Positions 6,949 to 13,448 of a stretch of DNA of 13,448 nt are shown piece after piece. Made by a program: the position numbers and the translations under genes. Positions within the stretch are counted from its first letter, which is position 1. Every line of letters starts with the position of its first letter. Under the pieces are notes generated by a model that saw nothing but the letters and a program-made list of their open reading frames with translations, ran no database searches and was not told where the DNA came from. The DNA comes from Asaia bogorensis. GTDB lineage: Bacteria; Pseudomonadota; Alphaproteobacteria; Acetobacterales; Acetobacteraceae. The stretch is from NCBI GenBank assembly GCA_945886995.1, contig CAMCZJ010000069.1:1-13448 (forward strand). Reading direction: 5' to 3'.

Positions 6949-8316
6949 TCACATTCCCTTCGAGAAATCATGTAACATTGCGAAGATTGCACGCACTGCC
7001 TGCGCTTCGCCGCCTTCAGGCCGGCCAGGGCGCGTCGCGTCATTCCATGCGTAGACATCCAAATGGGCCCAGCGCTGATCCGGCGGCACAAAACGGCGCA
7101 GGAATAACGCAGCTGTTACCGCACCGGCCATTGGCTTTTGTGATACATTGGAAAGATCAGCGAAGGGGCTATCCAGCCAGGCATCATAACCATCATGCAA
7201 CGGCAATCGCCAAAGCGGGTCCTGAACATTATTGCCGGCACGTAAAAGGCTTTCCGCCAGCGCGTCATCATTGCTGAAAAGCGCTGGCAAATCGGGGCCA
7301 AGCGCCACGCGTGCAGCGCCAGTCAACGTGGCGGCATCCAAAATCAGCGCCGGCGTTTGTTCGGCGGCAAAATGCAGCAGGTCGCACAGGACCAGGCGGC
7401 CTTCCGCATCGGTGTTTCCGACTTCAACGCGCAAGCCCTTGCGTGTCTGCAAAACATCCATCGGCCGCATCGCCTGGCCTGAGACGGCATTTTCCACCGC
7501 GCCAATCAGTACCAGCAGGCGGATGGGCAGCTTGGCGCGCATGACCATTTCCGCCACCGCCATCATCACCGCGGCGCCCCCCATATCCTTCTTCATGCGC
7601 AGCATGGCGGCTGAAGGTTTCATGTCCAGCCCGCCGGTATCAAAGCAAACACCCTTGCCGCAAAGCGCAACCAATGGCCCATCGGCCGCCCCTGCCCAAT
7701 GCAACACGGCAAGATGTGGCGCGCGCGGACTGCCAGCGCCCACCGCGGCCATGCAGGGGAAGCCTTTTGATAATGCCTGCCCGGTGATGATTTCCGCGCG
7801 CCCGCCATGGCGGCACGCCAGCGCAGCAGCGGCTTCTGCCAATTGTTGCGGGCCCAATTCCGCCGCTGGCGCATTGATCAGATCGCGCGCCGCGCAAATG
7901 GCATCCGCCATCATCAACGCCATTTCGGTACCATTGGGCACAATCAATTCGGCTGGCGCGCGCCCCTGCTGCTTGTGGCGCAACCAACGATAGGCACCCA
8001 AATGCCAACCCAACACAGCATGCGTGGAATCGGCCATATCGCCCGCCAAATGCCAACGGCTTCCGGCGGGCAGCGCAAATGGCGCTGCGCCATAATGCCA
8101 AGGCGATGCTGGCGCACCCACACCAAGAACCGCGCCAGATAGGCCATCAGCACCTGGGATCAGGGCAATGTCACCCGGCTTGGCCGCAAAGCCCGAAGCG
8201 CGCAGAAAGGCAGCCGAAGCAACCGGTAAGGTCGCTAGGAAGGTCAACAATTCAGACGCGCTGACCCGGTGCAGCGGCAACGAAACTGGCTCTGAGGCTG
8301 GCTTTGGTTCAGCCAT
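6949..8316 (-). CDS. Leucyl aminopeptidase family protein (peptidase M17)
   Basis: This 455-residue cytoplasmic two-metal exopeptidase removes N-terminal residues from peptides. The C-terminal catalytic domain is complete. Metal ligands are K221 (GKGVCFDTGG), D226, D244 (KKDMGGA), D303 and E305 (NTDAEGRLVL). The catalytic pair is K233 (LDMKPS) and R307. The DAATLTGA segment (327-334) and C-terminal DVYAWND also fit. It is shorter than E. coli PepA (about 500), mostly in the poorly conserved N-terminal domain, as in the short M17 branch common in alphaproteobacteria. The start at 8316 has CGGAGAA upstream at suitable spacing. It is divergent from the repeat-protein gene at 8597 across a 280-base control region. 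Besides general peptide turnover it could in principle process peptides from the neighbouring locus, but adjacency is the only hint. Confidence 0.95.
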   Translation of the reverse strand: MAEPKPASEPVSLPLHRVSASELLTFLATLPVASAAFLRASGFAAKPGDIALIPGADGLSGAVLGVGAPASPWHYGAAPFALPAGSRWHLAGDMADSTHAVLGWHLGAYRWLRHKQQGRAPAELIVPNGTEMALMMADAICAARDLINAPAAELGPQQLAEAAAALACRHGGRAEIITGQALSKGFPCMAAVGAGSPRAPHLAVLHWAGAADGPLVALCGKGVCFDTGGLDMKPSAAMLRMKKDMGGAAVMMAVAEMVMRAKLPIRLLVLIGAVENAVSGQAMRPMDVLQTRKGLRVEVGNTDAEGRLVLCDLLHFAAEQTPALILDAATLTGAARVALGPDLPALFSNDDALAESLLRAGNNVQDPLWRLPLHDGYDAWLDSPFADLSNVSQKPMAGAVTAALFLRRFVPPDQRWAHLDVYAWNDATRPGRPEGGEAQAVRAIFAMLHDFSKGM

Positions 8317-8525
8317 AGGATTCTCCGATTACCACACCACGCAAAAGTGATGCTCGGTCATGGAATCCTCATTTGCGCCTTTTGCGAACTAATATCAATT
8401 CACGCCCCGATGAACACGCTGCGACGCCCAATATGTTTCGGTAAAAAAATAATTAGAACCGGCTTCATTTGGCAACACAATCTGCCTCATTCCGCGGCGA
8501 ACCGAATTGATAAATGATTGTTCAC

Positions 8526-8554
8526 TTTTCAACGTCACACTAGTCCGGCTTAAT
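8526..8554 (+). promoter_or_regulatory. Weak sigma70-like promoter candidate for the repeat-protein operon
   Basis: TTTTCA and CTTAAT are separated by 17 bases, ending 42 bases before the ATG at 8597. Each hexamer matches four of six consensus positions. Such matches are frequent by chance in AT-rich DNA. Confidence 0.2.
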
Positions 8555-8582
8555 GGGATCAGCGAAGTAGCATTCCCAAAAT

Positions 8583-8589
8583 GAGGAGG
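8583..8589 (+). promoter_or_regulatory. Very strong ribosome binding site of the repeat protein
   Basis: GAGGAGG is a near-perfect complement to the 16S rRNA 3' end, spaced 7 bases from the ATG at 8597. It is the strongest ribosome site in the window. It suggests that the small repeat protein is made at high level, and it fixes its start and reading frame. Confidence 0.85.
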
Positions 8590-8596
8590 CCGAGCA

Positions 8597-9121
8597 ATGC
8601 GGCACAGCAAACCGGGCCAAAAGTCAGCCCAATCGCAGCAGAGCCCCTTGGGGCGCAGGTTGCTCGTATTGCATCTGGCGGCGGCGCCGGCTGTTCTGGG
8701 TGCAGCGCGGCAAGCCGCCGCTGAACCTCTGCAGCAGGCCCCTGTGATCCCTGTTGTGACCGATGCCGATCCGGGCGATGGGCCGGGGCGTGGGCGTGGC
8801 CGTTCGCGCGCCACGGGCCTGACAGATTCCGATCCTGGCGATGGGCCAGGCAATGGCCGCGGTGCGCGGCGCGGCACGGGCCTGACAGATTCCGACCCCG
8901 GCGATGGCCCAGGCAATGGTCGCGGCGCGCGGCGTGGAACAGGCCTAACCGATGCCGACCCCGGTGATGGTCCTGGCAATGGGCGCGGCGCACGGCGTGG
9001 TACGGGCCTCACGGATGCTGACCCCGGCGATGGCCCCGGCAATGGGCGCGGCGCGCGGCAGAAGGCCATGACGGATTCAGACCCGCGCGATGACGCAGGC
9101 CGCGGCCGGCGCGGCACCTGA
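8597..9121 (+). CDS. Exported-looking tandem-repeat protein (six 21-residue Asp/Gly/Arg repeats), unknown function
   Basis: I do not recognise a named family for this 174-residue protein. Residues 1-20 are basic and polar. GRRLLVLHLAAAPAVLGAA (about 19-37) followed by ARQAAA-EP looks like a signal peptide, possibly Tat-type (twin Arg). Residues 55-174 are six tandem repeats starting at 55, 76, 97, 118, 139 and 159. Each has an acidic half TD[S/A]DPGDGPGNG and a basic half RGARRGTGL. Repeats 2-4 are nearly identical. Repeat 1 has RGRGRSRAT in its second half, 5 ends ARQKAM, and 6 is shortened and ends at the stop. There is no Cys and no aromatic residue in the repeats, so they are probably disordered. 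DxDPGD recalls Ca-binding loops but fits neither the EF-hand nor the RTX pattern. The strong ribosome site and the JmjC/cupin gene 15 bases downstream suggest an operon in which this protein is the hydroxylase's substrate (inference). Confidence 0.85.
   Translation: MRHSKPGQKSAQSQQSPLGRRLLVLHLAAAPAVLGAARQAAAEPLQQAPVIPVVTDADPGDGPGRGRGRSRATGLTDSDPGDGPGNGRGARRGTGLTDSDPGDGPGNGRGARRGTGLTDADPGDGPGNGRGARRGTGLTDADPGDGPGNGRGARQKAMTDSDPRDDAGRGRRGT
8759..9118 (+). repeat. Tandem 63-base coding repeats (five full or near-full units plus a short last unit)
   Basis: Units begin at 8759, 8822, 8885, 8948, 9011 and 9071. The first four are 63 bases, the fifth 60 and the sixth 48. There are no spacers between units. 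Between units 2 and 3 I count nine base differences, all at silent third positions. Between 3 and 4 there are nine silent changes and one Ser-to-Ala change. The repeats are therefore kept at protein level. Confidence 0.95.
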
Positions 9122-9136
9122 ACCACTGCCCGCGTT

Positions 9137-10315
9137 ATGACTGAAACCTTGGGTGAAGCCGCCTGGCGTCTGGGCTTTGGTAGCCTGACGCCGGAACAGG
9201 TCTTCGCCCTCCGTGAAGGTTCAGCCTGGCGGCTTTTGCCCGGGGGTGGGACGGATCGTTACGCGGGCTTGCTTTCCATCAATGATCTGGATGCATTTCT
9301 GCGCAGTGATGCTGCGCGCCATCCGCGCGTGACTATGGCGGATGGTGGGCGGCAAGGCGGCGCCGCCATCCCGCCCGATGAATATTTGCAGGCCGACAGC
9401 AGCCGCGTTGATCTTCCGCGCCTGCTTGCCCGGCATGATGCGGGCGGCAGCCTGGTTGTCTCTCAATTTCACGAATTGCATGCGCCGCTCGCACAGTTTT
9501 GTCGGGGCTTGGAAAAGGTTTTTCTGCATCCGGTGCAGGCGAATATCTATCTGACACCGCCCGGCGCGCAGGGATTCCGCGTGCATTTTGATACGCATGA
9601 TGTGCTGGTGATGCAGGTATCGGGTGCCAAATCCTGGCGCGTTTGGGATGACATCCCCTTCCCTTTGCCAAGCCGCGCGACACCTTGGGCGAATAAGCAA
9701 AGCCCCGCCGGCACGCCGCATGCCCTGACGCTCAGCCCTGGTGATGCGCTTTATCTGCCACGCGGCGTCATGCATGAAGCGGCGGCGCAATCGGGCGATG
9801 CGCCATCGCTTCATATCACTATCGGTTTCCTGGAAGCCTCCATGGCCGATATGCTGCGGGAGCTTTTGGAAACTCTGGAAGCGGAAAATCCAGCCTTGCG
9901 CACCAGCATCCCTTCCTGGCGATTGGGCGAAGCGGAAGGCACTGCTGCCATCGCCGCGCGGCTTGCGCCTGCACTTGCCGCGCTATCCGCAGAAGCGGCA
10001 CTGGAGCAGCTTGCGCTGGCGGCGATGGATCGCATCACGCGGGATCGGCTGCCACTTTCGCAACGCAGCTTGGCGCATCGCCCACCTGGTGCGGATGACA
10101 GGCTGCGGCTTTCGGACGCCATGCATCATCATCTGGTGCCACTGCCCGAAGGGGGTGGCGCGCTCCGCTGGTATGGTGGCGCGGAGAATCTCAGCGCCAC
10201 GGAATGCGCTTGGTTGGCGCAATTGGCCGAAGGCGCGACGCCGGCCAGCCTAGGCGATGGCGCCTTGGCCTTCTGTCAGCGCTTGGCGGCGCTCGGGCTT
10301 TTGGAACGCTGCTAA
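9137..10315 (+). CDS. JmjC/cupin_4 domain protein, Fe(II)/2-oxoglutarate-dependent protein hydroxylase-like
   Basis: The 392-residue protein belongs to the cupin_4 (JmjC-like) family. That family includes RoxA/YcfD and human NO66/MINA53, which hydroxylate Arg or His side chains of ribosomal proteins using Fe(II), O2 and 2-oxoglutarate. Seen here: the iron triad H150 and D152 (RVHFDTHDVLVMQ) and H213 (YLPRGVMHEA). K165 is in SGAKSWRVW, a further His is in SLHITIGF (H226), and TPPGAQGF precedes the triad. Residues after about 260 form a helical/winged-helix-like C-terminal region ending LAALGLLERC, as in ribosomal oxygenases. The start at 9137 lacks a clear ribosome site and lies 15 bases after the repeat-protein stop, so translational coupling is likely. 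The neighbouring Asp/Asn/Arg-rich repeats are the obvious candidate substrate. A ribosomal protein target is the main alternative. Confidence 0.88.
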   Translation: MTETLGEAAWRLGFGSLTPEQVFALREGSAWRLLPGGGTDRYAGLLSINDLDAFLRSDAARHPRVTMADGGRQGGAAIPPDEYLQADSSRVDLPRLLARHDAGGSLVVSQFHELHAPLAQFCRGLEKVFLHPVQANIYLTPPGAQGFRVHFDTHDVLVMQVSGAKSWRVWDDIPFPLPSRATPWANKQSPAGTPHALTLSPGDALYLPRGVMHEAAAQSGDAPSLHITIGFLEASMADMLRELLETLEAENPALRTSIPSWRLGEAEGTAAIAARLAPALAALSAEAALEQLALAAMDRITRDRLPLSQRSLAHRPPGADDRLRLSDAMHHHLVPLPEGGGALRWYGGAENLSATECAWLAQLAEGATPASLGDGALAFCQRLAALGLLERC

Positions 10316-10316
10316 A

Positions 10317-10335
10317 CGGCGTGGGTTACCCGCCG
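10317..10335. terminator. Hairpin in the convergent junction of the oxygenase and Uup-type genes
   Basis: CGGC (10317-10320) pairs with GCCG (10332-10335), and GGG (10323-10325) with CCC (10329-10331). The loop is TTA and there is a two-base bulge. CTTTCC follows on the plus strand. It begins two bases after the oxygenase stop and overlaps the stop codon of the opposing gene. The T run is only three bases, so it is a weak, possibly bidirectional terminator. Confidence 0.35.
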
Positions 10336-12137
10336 CTTTCCTCCCGCAAGATTTCCAATTCCAGCCAGCGCGTCTCCGCCTGCTGCAAACCGGCCTGCGC
10401 GACGCCAAGCGCGTTGGTCGCTTTGGCAAAGCCAGCGGCATCGCGCGCATAAAACGCCGGATCGGCGATGCGCTTTTCAAGCGCTGTGATTTCCGCCGAG
10501 AGCTTTTCCATCCGCGCCGGCAGGGTTTTCAATTCATGCTGTTCCACCGCGCCCAGGCCCTTTTTGCGCGGGGTTGGTTTGGCTGAAACTGCCGCCTCTC
10601 GCTTCGCTGCTGGCGCCTGTTTTTCAGCGGCCCGCGCCCGCACGCCATGGCCGCGCTGCGCCACCATATCGCTGTAGCCGCCGGCATATTCCTGCCAGCG
10701 CCCGGCTTCCTCAAACGCAATCACGCTGGTGACGCATCGGTCGAGGAAATCGCGGTCATGGCTCACCAGCAGTACCGTGCCGGCGTAATCCGCGATCAAT
10801 TCCTGCAACAGATCAAGCGTTTCCAGGTCCAGATCATTGGTCGGTTCATCCAGCACCAGAACATTCGACGGTTTGGCGAAGGCGCGCGCCAGCATTAGCC
10901 GGCCGCGTTCTCCGCCGGAAAGCGCGCCAAGCGGCGTGCGGGCCTGTTCCGGCGTGAACAGAAAATCCTTCATATAGCCCAGCACATGGCGCGGCGCGCC
11001 GCCGACATGCACCATATCGCCGCGCCCTTCGGTCAGCGCTTCCGCCAGCGTGACCGCCGGATCAAGCGCCGCACGGCGCTGATCCAGCCCCACCATTTCA
11101 ATCCCAGCACCAAGCAATATTTGGCCCGCATCCGGCGCCAGCGTACCGATCAACATGTTCAACAGCGTCGTCTTACCCGCGCCATTGGGGCCCAGAATGC
11201 CCACACGATCACCGCGCATGATGCGCGTTGAAAACCCCGTGACGATTGCGCGGTCACCAAAGGATTTGCTGATATTGTCAGCGGCGATCACCAGATTGCC
11301 GGAACCGCCAGCCTCGGTCGCGGCCATGCTCACACGCCCGGGCGCGCTGCTGCGTTCACGGCGACGGGTGCGCAAGGTTTGCAGGTTTTCCAGGCGCCGC
11401 ACATTGCGCTTGCGCCGCGCCGTTACGCCATAGCGCAGCCAATGTTCTTCGCGCACGATCTTGCGCGCAAGCTTATGCGCATCGCGTTCTTCTTCTTCCA
11501 GCACCTGATCACGCCAGGTTTCAAAAGCGCCAAAACCCTGTTCCAGGCGGCGCGTGGTGCCGCGATCCAGCCAGACCATGGCGCGCGAGAGCCCTTCCAG
11601 AAAGCGCCGATCATGGCTGATCAGGACCAGCGCTGATGCGCTACCCGCAAGCTCCGCTTCGAGCCATTCAATCGCCGGTAGATCAAGGTGATTGGTCGGT
11701 TCATCCAGCAGCAAAATATCGGGCGAAGGCGCCAAGGCGCGCGCCAGCGCCGCACGTCGCGCCTCTCCACCCGAAAGCGCGGCGGGCGCTTCCGCGCCGC
11801 TCATCCCCAAGCTTTCCAGCAAATAGCGCGCGCGATGCGCATCATCCGCCGGGCCAAGCCCTGCCTCCACGTAGGACATCACATCCGCAAAACCAGAAAG
11901 ATCAGGTTCCTGATCCAGAACGCGCAGCGTGGCGCCTGGTTGCAGAAAGCGCGTGCCGCCTTCCGCTTCAATCAGCCCGGCGGCGATCTTCAACAGCGTT
12001 GATTTGCCCGAGCCATTGCGCCCGACCAGCGCCAGCCTTTCGCCAGGCGCCACGGATAACGAGGCACCATCCAGTAACCGCGTGGTGCCAAAGCCCAGGC
12101 GGATATCCTGCAGGATCAGAAGCGGGGGTGCGGCCAT
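10326..12137 (-). CDS. uup: ABC-F family ATPase of the Uup type
   Basis: The 603-residue twin-cassette ATPase has no membrane segments. Cassette 1: GRNGSGKST (39-47), LSGGEARR (121-128), ILLLDEPTNHLD (141-152). The linker, about 205-270, is strongly basic and helical. Cassette 2: GPNGAGKTT (316-324), DMVHVGGAPRHVLGYMKDFLF (374-394, the segment typical of Uup), LSGGERGR (406-413) and VLVLDEPTNDLD (426-437). A Lys/Ala-rich spacer leads to a C-terminal coiled coil (about 535-603: ARMEKLSAEITALEKRIADP onward), the Uup hallmark. It is linked in E. coli to DNA-structure binding, transposon excision and ribosome assembly. The start at 12137 lies 3 bases after the purA stop, so it is probably the second gene of a purA operon. 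It is a paralogue of the ABC-F gene at 2494, with a different subfamily architecture. Confidence 0.94.
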   Translation of the reverse strand: MAAPPLLILQDIRLGFGTTRLLDGASLSVAPGERLALVGRNGSGKSTLLKIAAGLIEAEGGTRFLQPGATLRVLDQEPDLSGFADVMSYVEAGLGPADDAHRARYLLESLGMSGAEAPAALSGGEARRAALARALAPSPDILLLDEPTNHLDLPAIEWLEAELAGSASALVLISHDRRFLEGLSRAMVWLDRGTTRRLEQGFGAFETWRDQVLEEEERDAHKLARKIVREEHWLRYGVTARRKRNVRRLENLQTLRTRRRERSSAPGRVSMAATEAGGSGNLVIAADNISKSFGDRAIVTGFSTRIMRGDRVGILGPNGAGKTTLLNMLIGTLAPDAGQILLGAGIEMVGLDQRRAALDPAVTLAEALTEGRGDMVHVGGAPRHVLGYMKDFLFTPEQARTPLGALSGGERGRLMLARAFAKPSNVLVLDEPTNDLDLETLDLLQELIADYAGTVLLVSHDRDFLDRCVTSVIAFEEAGRWQEYAGGYSDMVAQRGHGVRARAAEKQAPAAKREAAVSAKPTPRKKGLGAVEQHELKTLPARMEKLSAEITALEKRIADPAFYARDAAGFAKATNALGVAQAGLQQAETRWLELEILREESGG

Positions 12138-12140
12138 CAG

Positions 12141-13430
12141 CTACCCCGCAAAGGGGTCGCGCATCATGATGGTGTCGTCACGTTCGGGGCTGGTGGAAAG
12201 CAGTACCACGGGGGCTTCCACCAATTCCTCGATCCGGCGGATGTATTTCACCGCCTCAGCCGGCAATTCGGCATAGGAACGCGCACCGCGGGTGGAACCG
12301 GGCCAGCCGGGCATGACCTCGAAAATGGGTTCCGCTGCCGCTTGCGCGCGTTGCCCCGTGGGCAGGCGCTTCATCACCTGGCCATTCACGGTGTAGCCAG
12401 TGCAGATTTTCAATTCGCTAAGGCCATCCAGCACATCAAGCTTGGTCAGCACCAAGCCCTGCACGCCGCCCACCTTCACCGCCTGACGCACCATGCAGGC
12501 ATCAAACCAACCGCAGCGGCGGGGACGCCCCGTGACAGTGCCGAATTCATGGCCGCGTTCACCCAGGCGCTTGCCGATCTCATCATGCAATTCGCTCGGG
12601 AAAGGGCCGGAACCAACGCGGGTTGTGTAAGCCTTGGCAATGCCCAGCACGAAGCCAATCGCATCCGGCCCAATGCCCGCCCCGGCGGCGGCATTGCCGG
12701 CGACGGTATTGCTGCTGGTGACATAGGGGTAGGTGCCGTGATCCACATCCAGCATTACCGCCTGCGCGCCTTCGAACAGCACGCGCTTGCCGCTGCTGCG
12801 GGCCTCATCCAGGCGTTCCCAGATCGCTTCCGAAAAGGGCAGCAGCTTCGGCGCCAGCGCGAGTAAGCTAGCCAACAGCGCCTGCTTTTCGAATTCCGGC
12901 GCGCCAAGCCCGCGCAGCAGCGTATTGTGATGGCGCAGCAATTCATCAAGCTTGTCGGACAGGGTTTCGGGTTCCGCCAGATCACACAAGCGAATGGCGC
13001 GCCGCGCGACCTTGTCTTCATAGGCAGGGCCAATGCCGCGCCCGGTGGTGCCGATTTTCGCATCGCCCCGCGCCGCTTCGCGCGCCTTGTCCAGTGCTGG
13101 ATGCAGGGGCAGGATCAGCGGCACATTATCGGCGATGCGCAGATTCTCAGGCGTCACGGAAAGCCCTTGCGCTGTCACTTTGGCGATTTCGGCCAGCAGC
13201 GCTTCGGGGTCCAGCACCACGCCATTGCCGATAATGCCAAGCTTGCCGCGCACTACACCCGAGGGCAGCAAGGATAGCTTATAGGTCTGATCACCAACTA
13301 CCAGCGTATGGCCGGCATTATGCCCGCCCTGGAAGCGCACCACGATATCCGCGCGGGAGGCGAGCCAATCAACAACCTTGCCCTTGCCTTCATCGCCCCA
13401 TTGGGCACCGATCACGGCGACATTGGCCAT
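12141..13430 (-). CDS. purA: Adenylosuccinate synthetase
   Basis: The complete 429-residue enzyme is of normal bacterial length. It joins IMP and aspartate using GTP to make adenylosuccinate, the first committed step from IMP to AMP, in the cytoplasm. Motifs: GDEGKGK (12-18, P-loop with D13 the catalytic base), GGHNAGHT (35-42, catalytic H41), GTTGRGIGPAYEDK (127-140, IMP site), EGAQAVMLDVDHGTYPYVTSSN (220-241, given as EGAQA and DHGTYPYVTSSN), TTRVGSGPFPSE (269-280), TGRPRRCGWFD (300-310), TKLDVLDGL (329-337, guanine site) and STSPERDD (412-419). The start at 13430 has GGAAAGG upstream. The gene upstream lies outside the window. Downstream it is followed almost without gap by the Uup-type gene, the probable second gene of the operon. 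Confidence 0.98.
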   Translation of the reverse strand: MANVAVIGAQWGDEGKGKVVDWLASRADIVVRFQGGHNAGHTLVVGDQTYKLSLLPSGVVRGKLGIIGNGVVLDPEALLAEIAKVTAQGLSVTPENLRIADNVPLILPLHPALDKAREAARGDAKIGTTGRGIGPAYEDKVARRAIRLCDLAEPETLSDKLDELLRHHNTLLRGLGAPEFEKQALLASLLALAPKLLPFSEAIWERLDEARSSGKRVLFEGAQAVMLDVDHGTYPYVTSSNTVAGNAAAGAGIGPDAIGFVLGIAKAYTTRVGSGPFPSELHDEIGKRLGERGHEFGTVTGRPRRCGWFDACMVRQAVKVGGVQGLVLTKLDVLDGLSELKICTGYTVNGQVMKRLPTGQRAQAAAEPIFEVMPGWPGSTRGARSYAELPAEAVKYIRRIEELVEAPVVLLSTSPERDDTIMMRDPFAG

Positions 13431-13448
13431 GGTTCTAACCTTTCCGAG

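Larger units (their letters stand above)
8317..8596. promoter_or_regulatory. Divergent 280-base intergenic region, AT-rich relative to surroundings
   Basis: This is the longest gene-free stretch in the window, between the divergent aminopeptidase and repeat-protein genes. It contains A/T-rich tracts (for example GGTAAAAAAATAATTAG near 8441-8457, and GAATTGATAAATGATTG at 8504-8520), unlike the rest of the window. One weak sigma70-like candidate facing the repeat gene is TTTTCA (8526-8531), a 17-base spacer, then CTTAAT (8549-8554); each box matches consensus at 4 of 6 positions. I see no tRNA, riboswitch or convincing small gene in it. Confidence 0.5.

Noticed and set aside
6830..6952. N-terminal extension of the MarR-type protein to 6952
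   Set aside because: The extra 41 residues show no family similarity and include the candidate operator DNA. A good ribosome site supports the start at 6829.
8771..8800. EF-hand or RTX calcium-binding repeats in the 174-residue protein
   Set aside because: The Asp/Gly spacing (D at 1, 3, 6, no terminal Glu, no GGxGxD nonapeptide) does not fit either consensus, so only a loose resemblance is stated.
8759..9118. Possible CRISPR or non-coding satellite array
   Set aside because: The units are contiguous with no unique spacers, keep a reading frame throughout and vary at third codon positions, so this is a coding repeat.
8395..9126. A 243-codon open frame on the minus strand across the repeat gene, itself repetitive and Pro/Ser/Arg-rich
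   Set aside because: It is the antisense shadow of the 63-base repeats. Base differences between units are silent only in the plus-strand frame, and the plus strand has the perfect ribosome site and signal peptide.

Overview
The window is GC-rich chromosomal DNA (about 60% GC by eye) with tightly packed genes. The style fits an alphaproteobacterium, perhaps Rhodospirillales/Acetobacteraceae. The evidence is tandem Bug-type solute receptors, GC-rich third codon positions, and a plain housekeeping background (purA, a Uup-type ABC-F protein, an M17 aminopeptidase). The taxonomic assignment is inference only. I see no rRNA, tRNA, CRISPR, insertion sequence or phage signature.

Layout from left to right. 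Positions 1-266 (-) hold the N-terminal part of an aldo/keto reductase that runs off the left edge. Diverging from it are two consecutive periplasmic Bug (TctC-type) solute receptors at 402-1382 and 1493-2455 (+), both with Tat-like signal peptides and no permease genes nearby. Six minus-strand genes follow: an ABC-F translation ATPase (2494-4116), a YqjM-class old yellow enzyme (4253-5422), a YdcF/DUF218 membrane-anchored protein (5507-6307), a small MarR-type regulator (6452-6829) and an M17 leucyl aminopeptidase (6949-8316).

The most unusual locus is at 8597-10315 (+). A 174-residue exported-looking protein is made almost entirely of six 21-residue repeats (acidic TD[S/A]DPGDGPGNG half, basic RGARRGTGL half). 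Fifteen bases later comes a JmjC/cupin_4 Fe(II)/2-oxoglutarate oxygenase with an intact HxD...H triad. Cupin_4 enzymes hydroxylate protein side chains, so the repeat protein is a natural candidate for the partner substrate. The pair could be a hydroxylated, multi-repeat peptide system. This is inference from adjacency and composition, not proven.

The right end returns to housekeeping genes on the minus strand: purA (12141-13430) followed after 3 bases by a Uup-type ABC-F protein (10326-12137), which converges with the oxygenase gene. No gene-free stretch exceeds 300 bases. The longest is 8317-8596 (280 bases), a comparatively AT-rich divergent control region.
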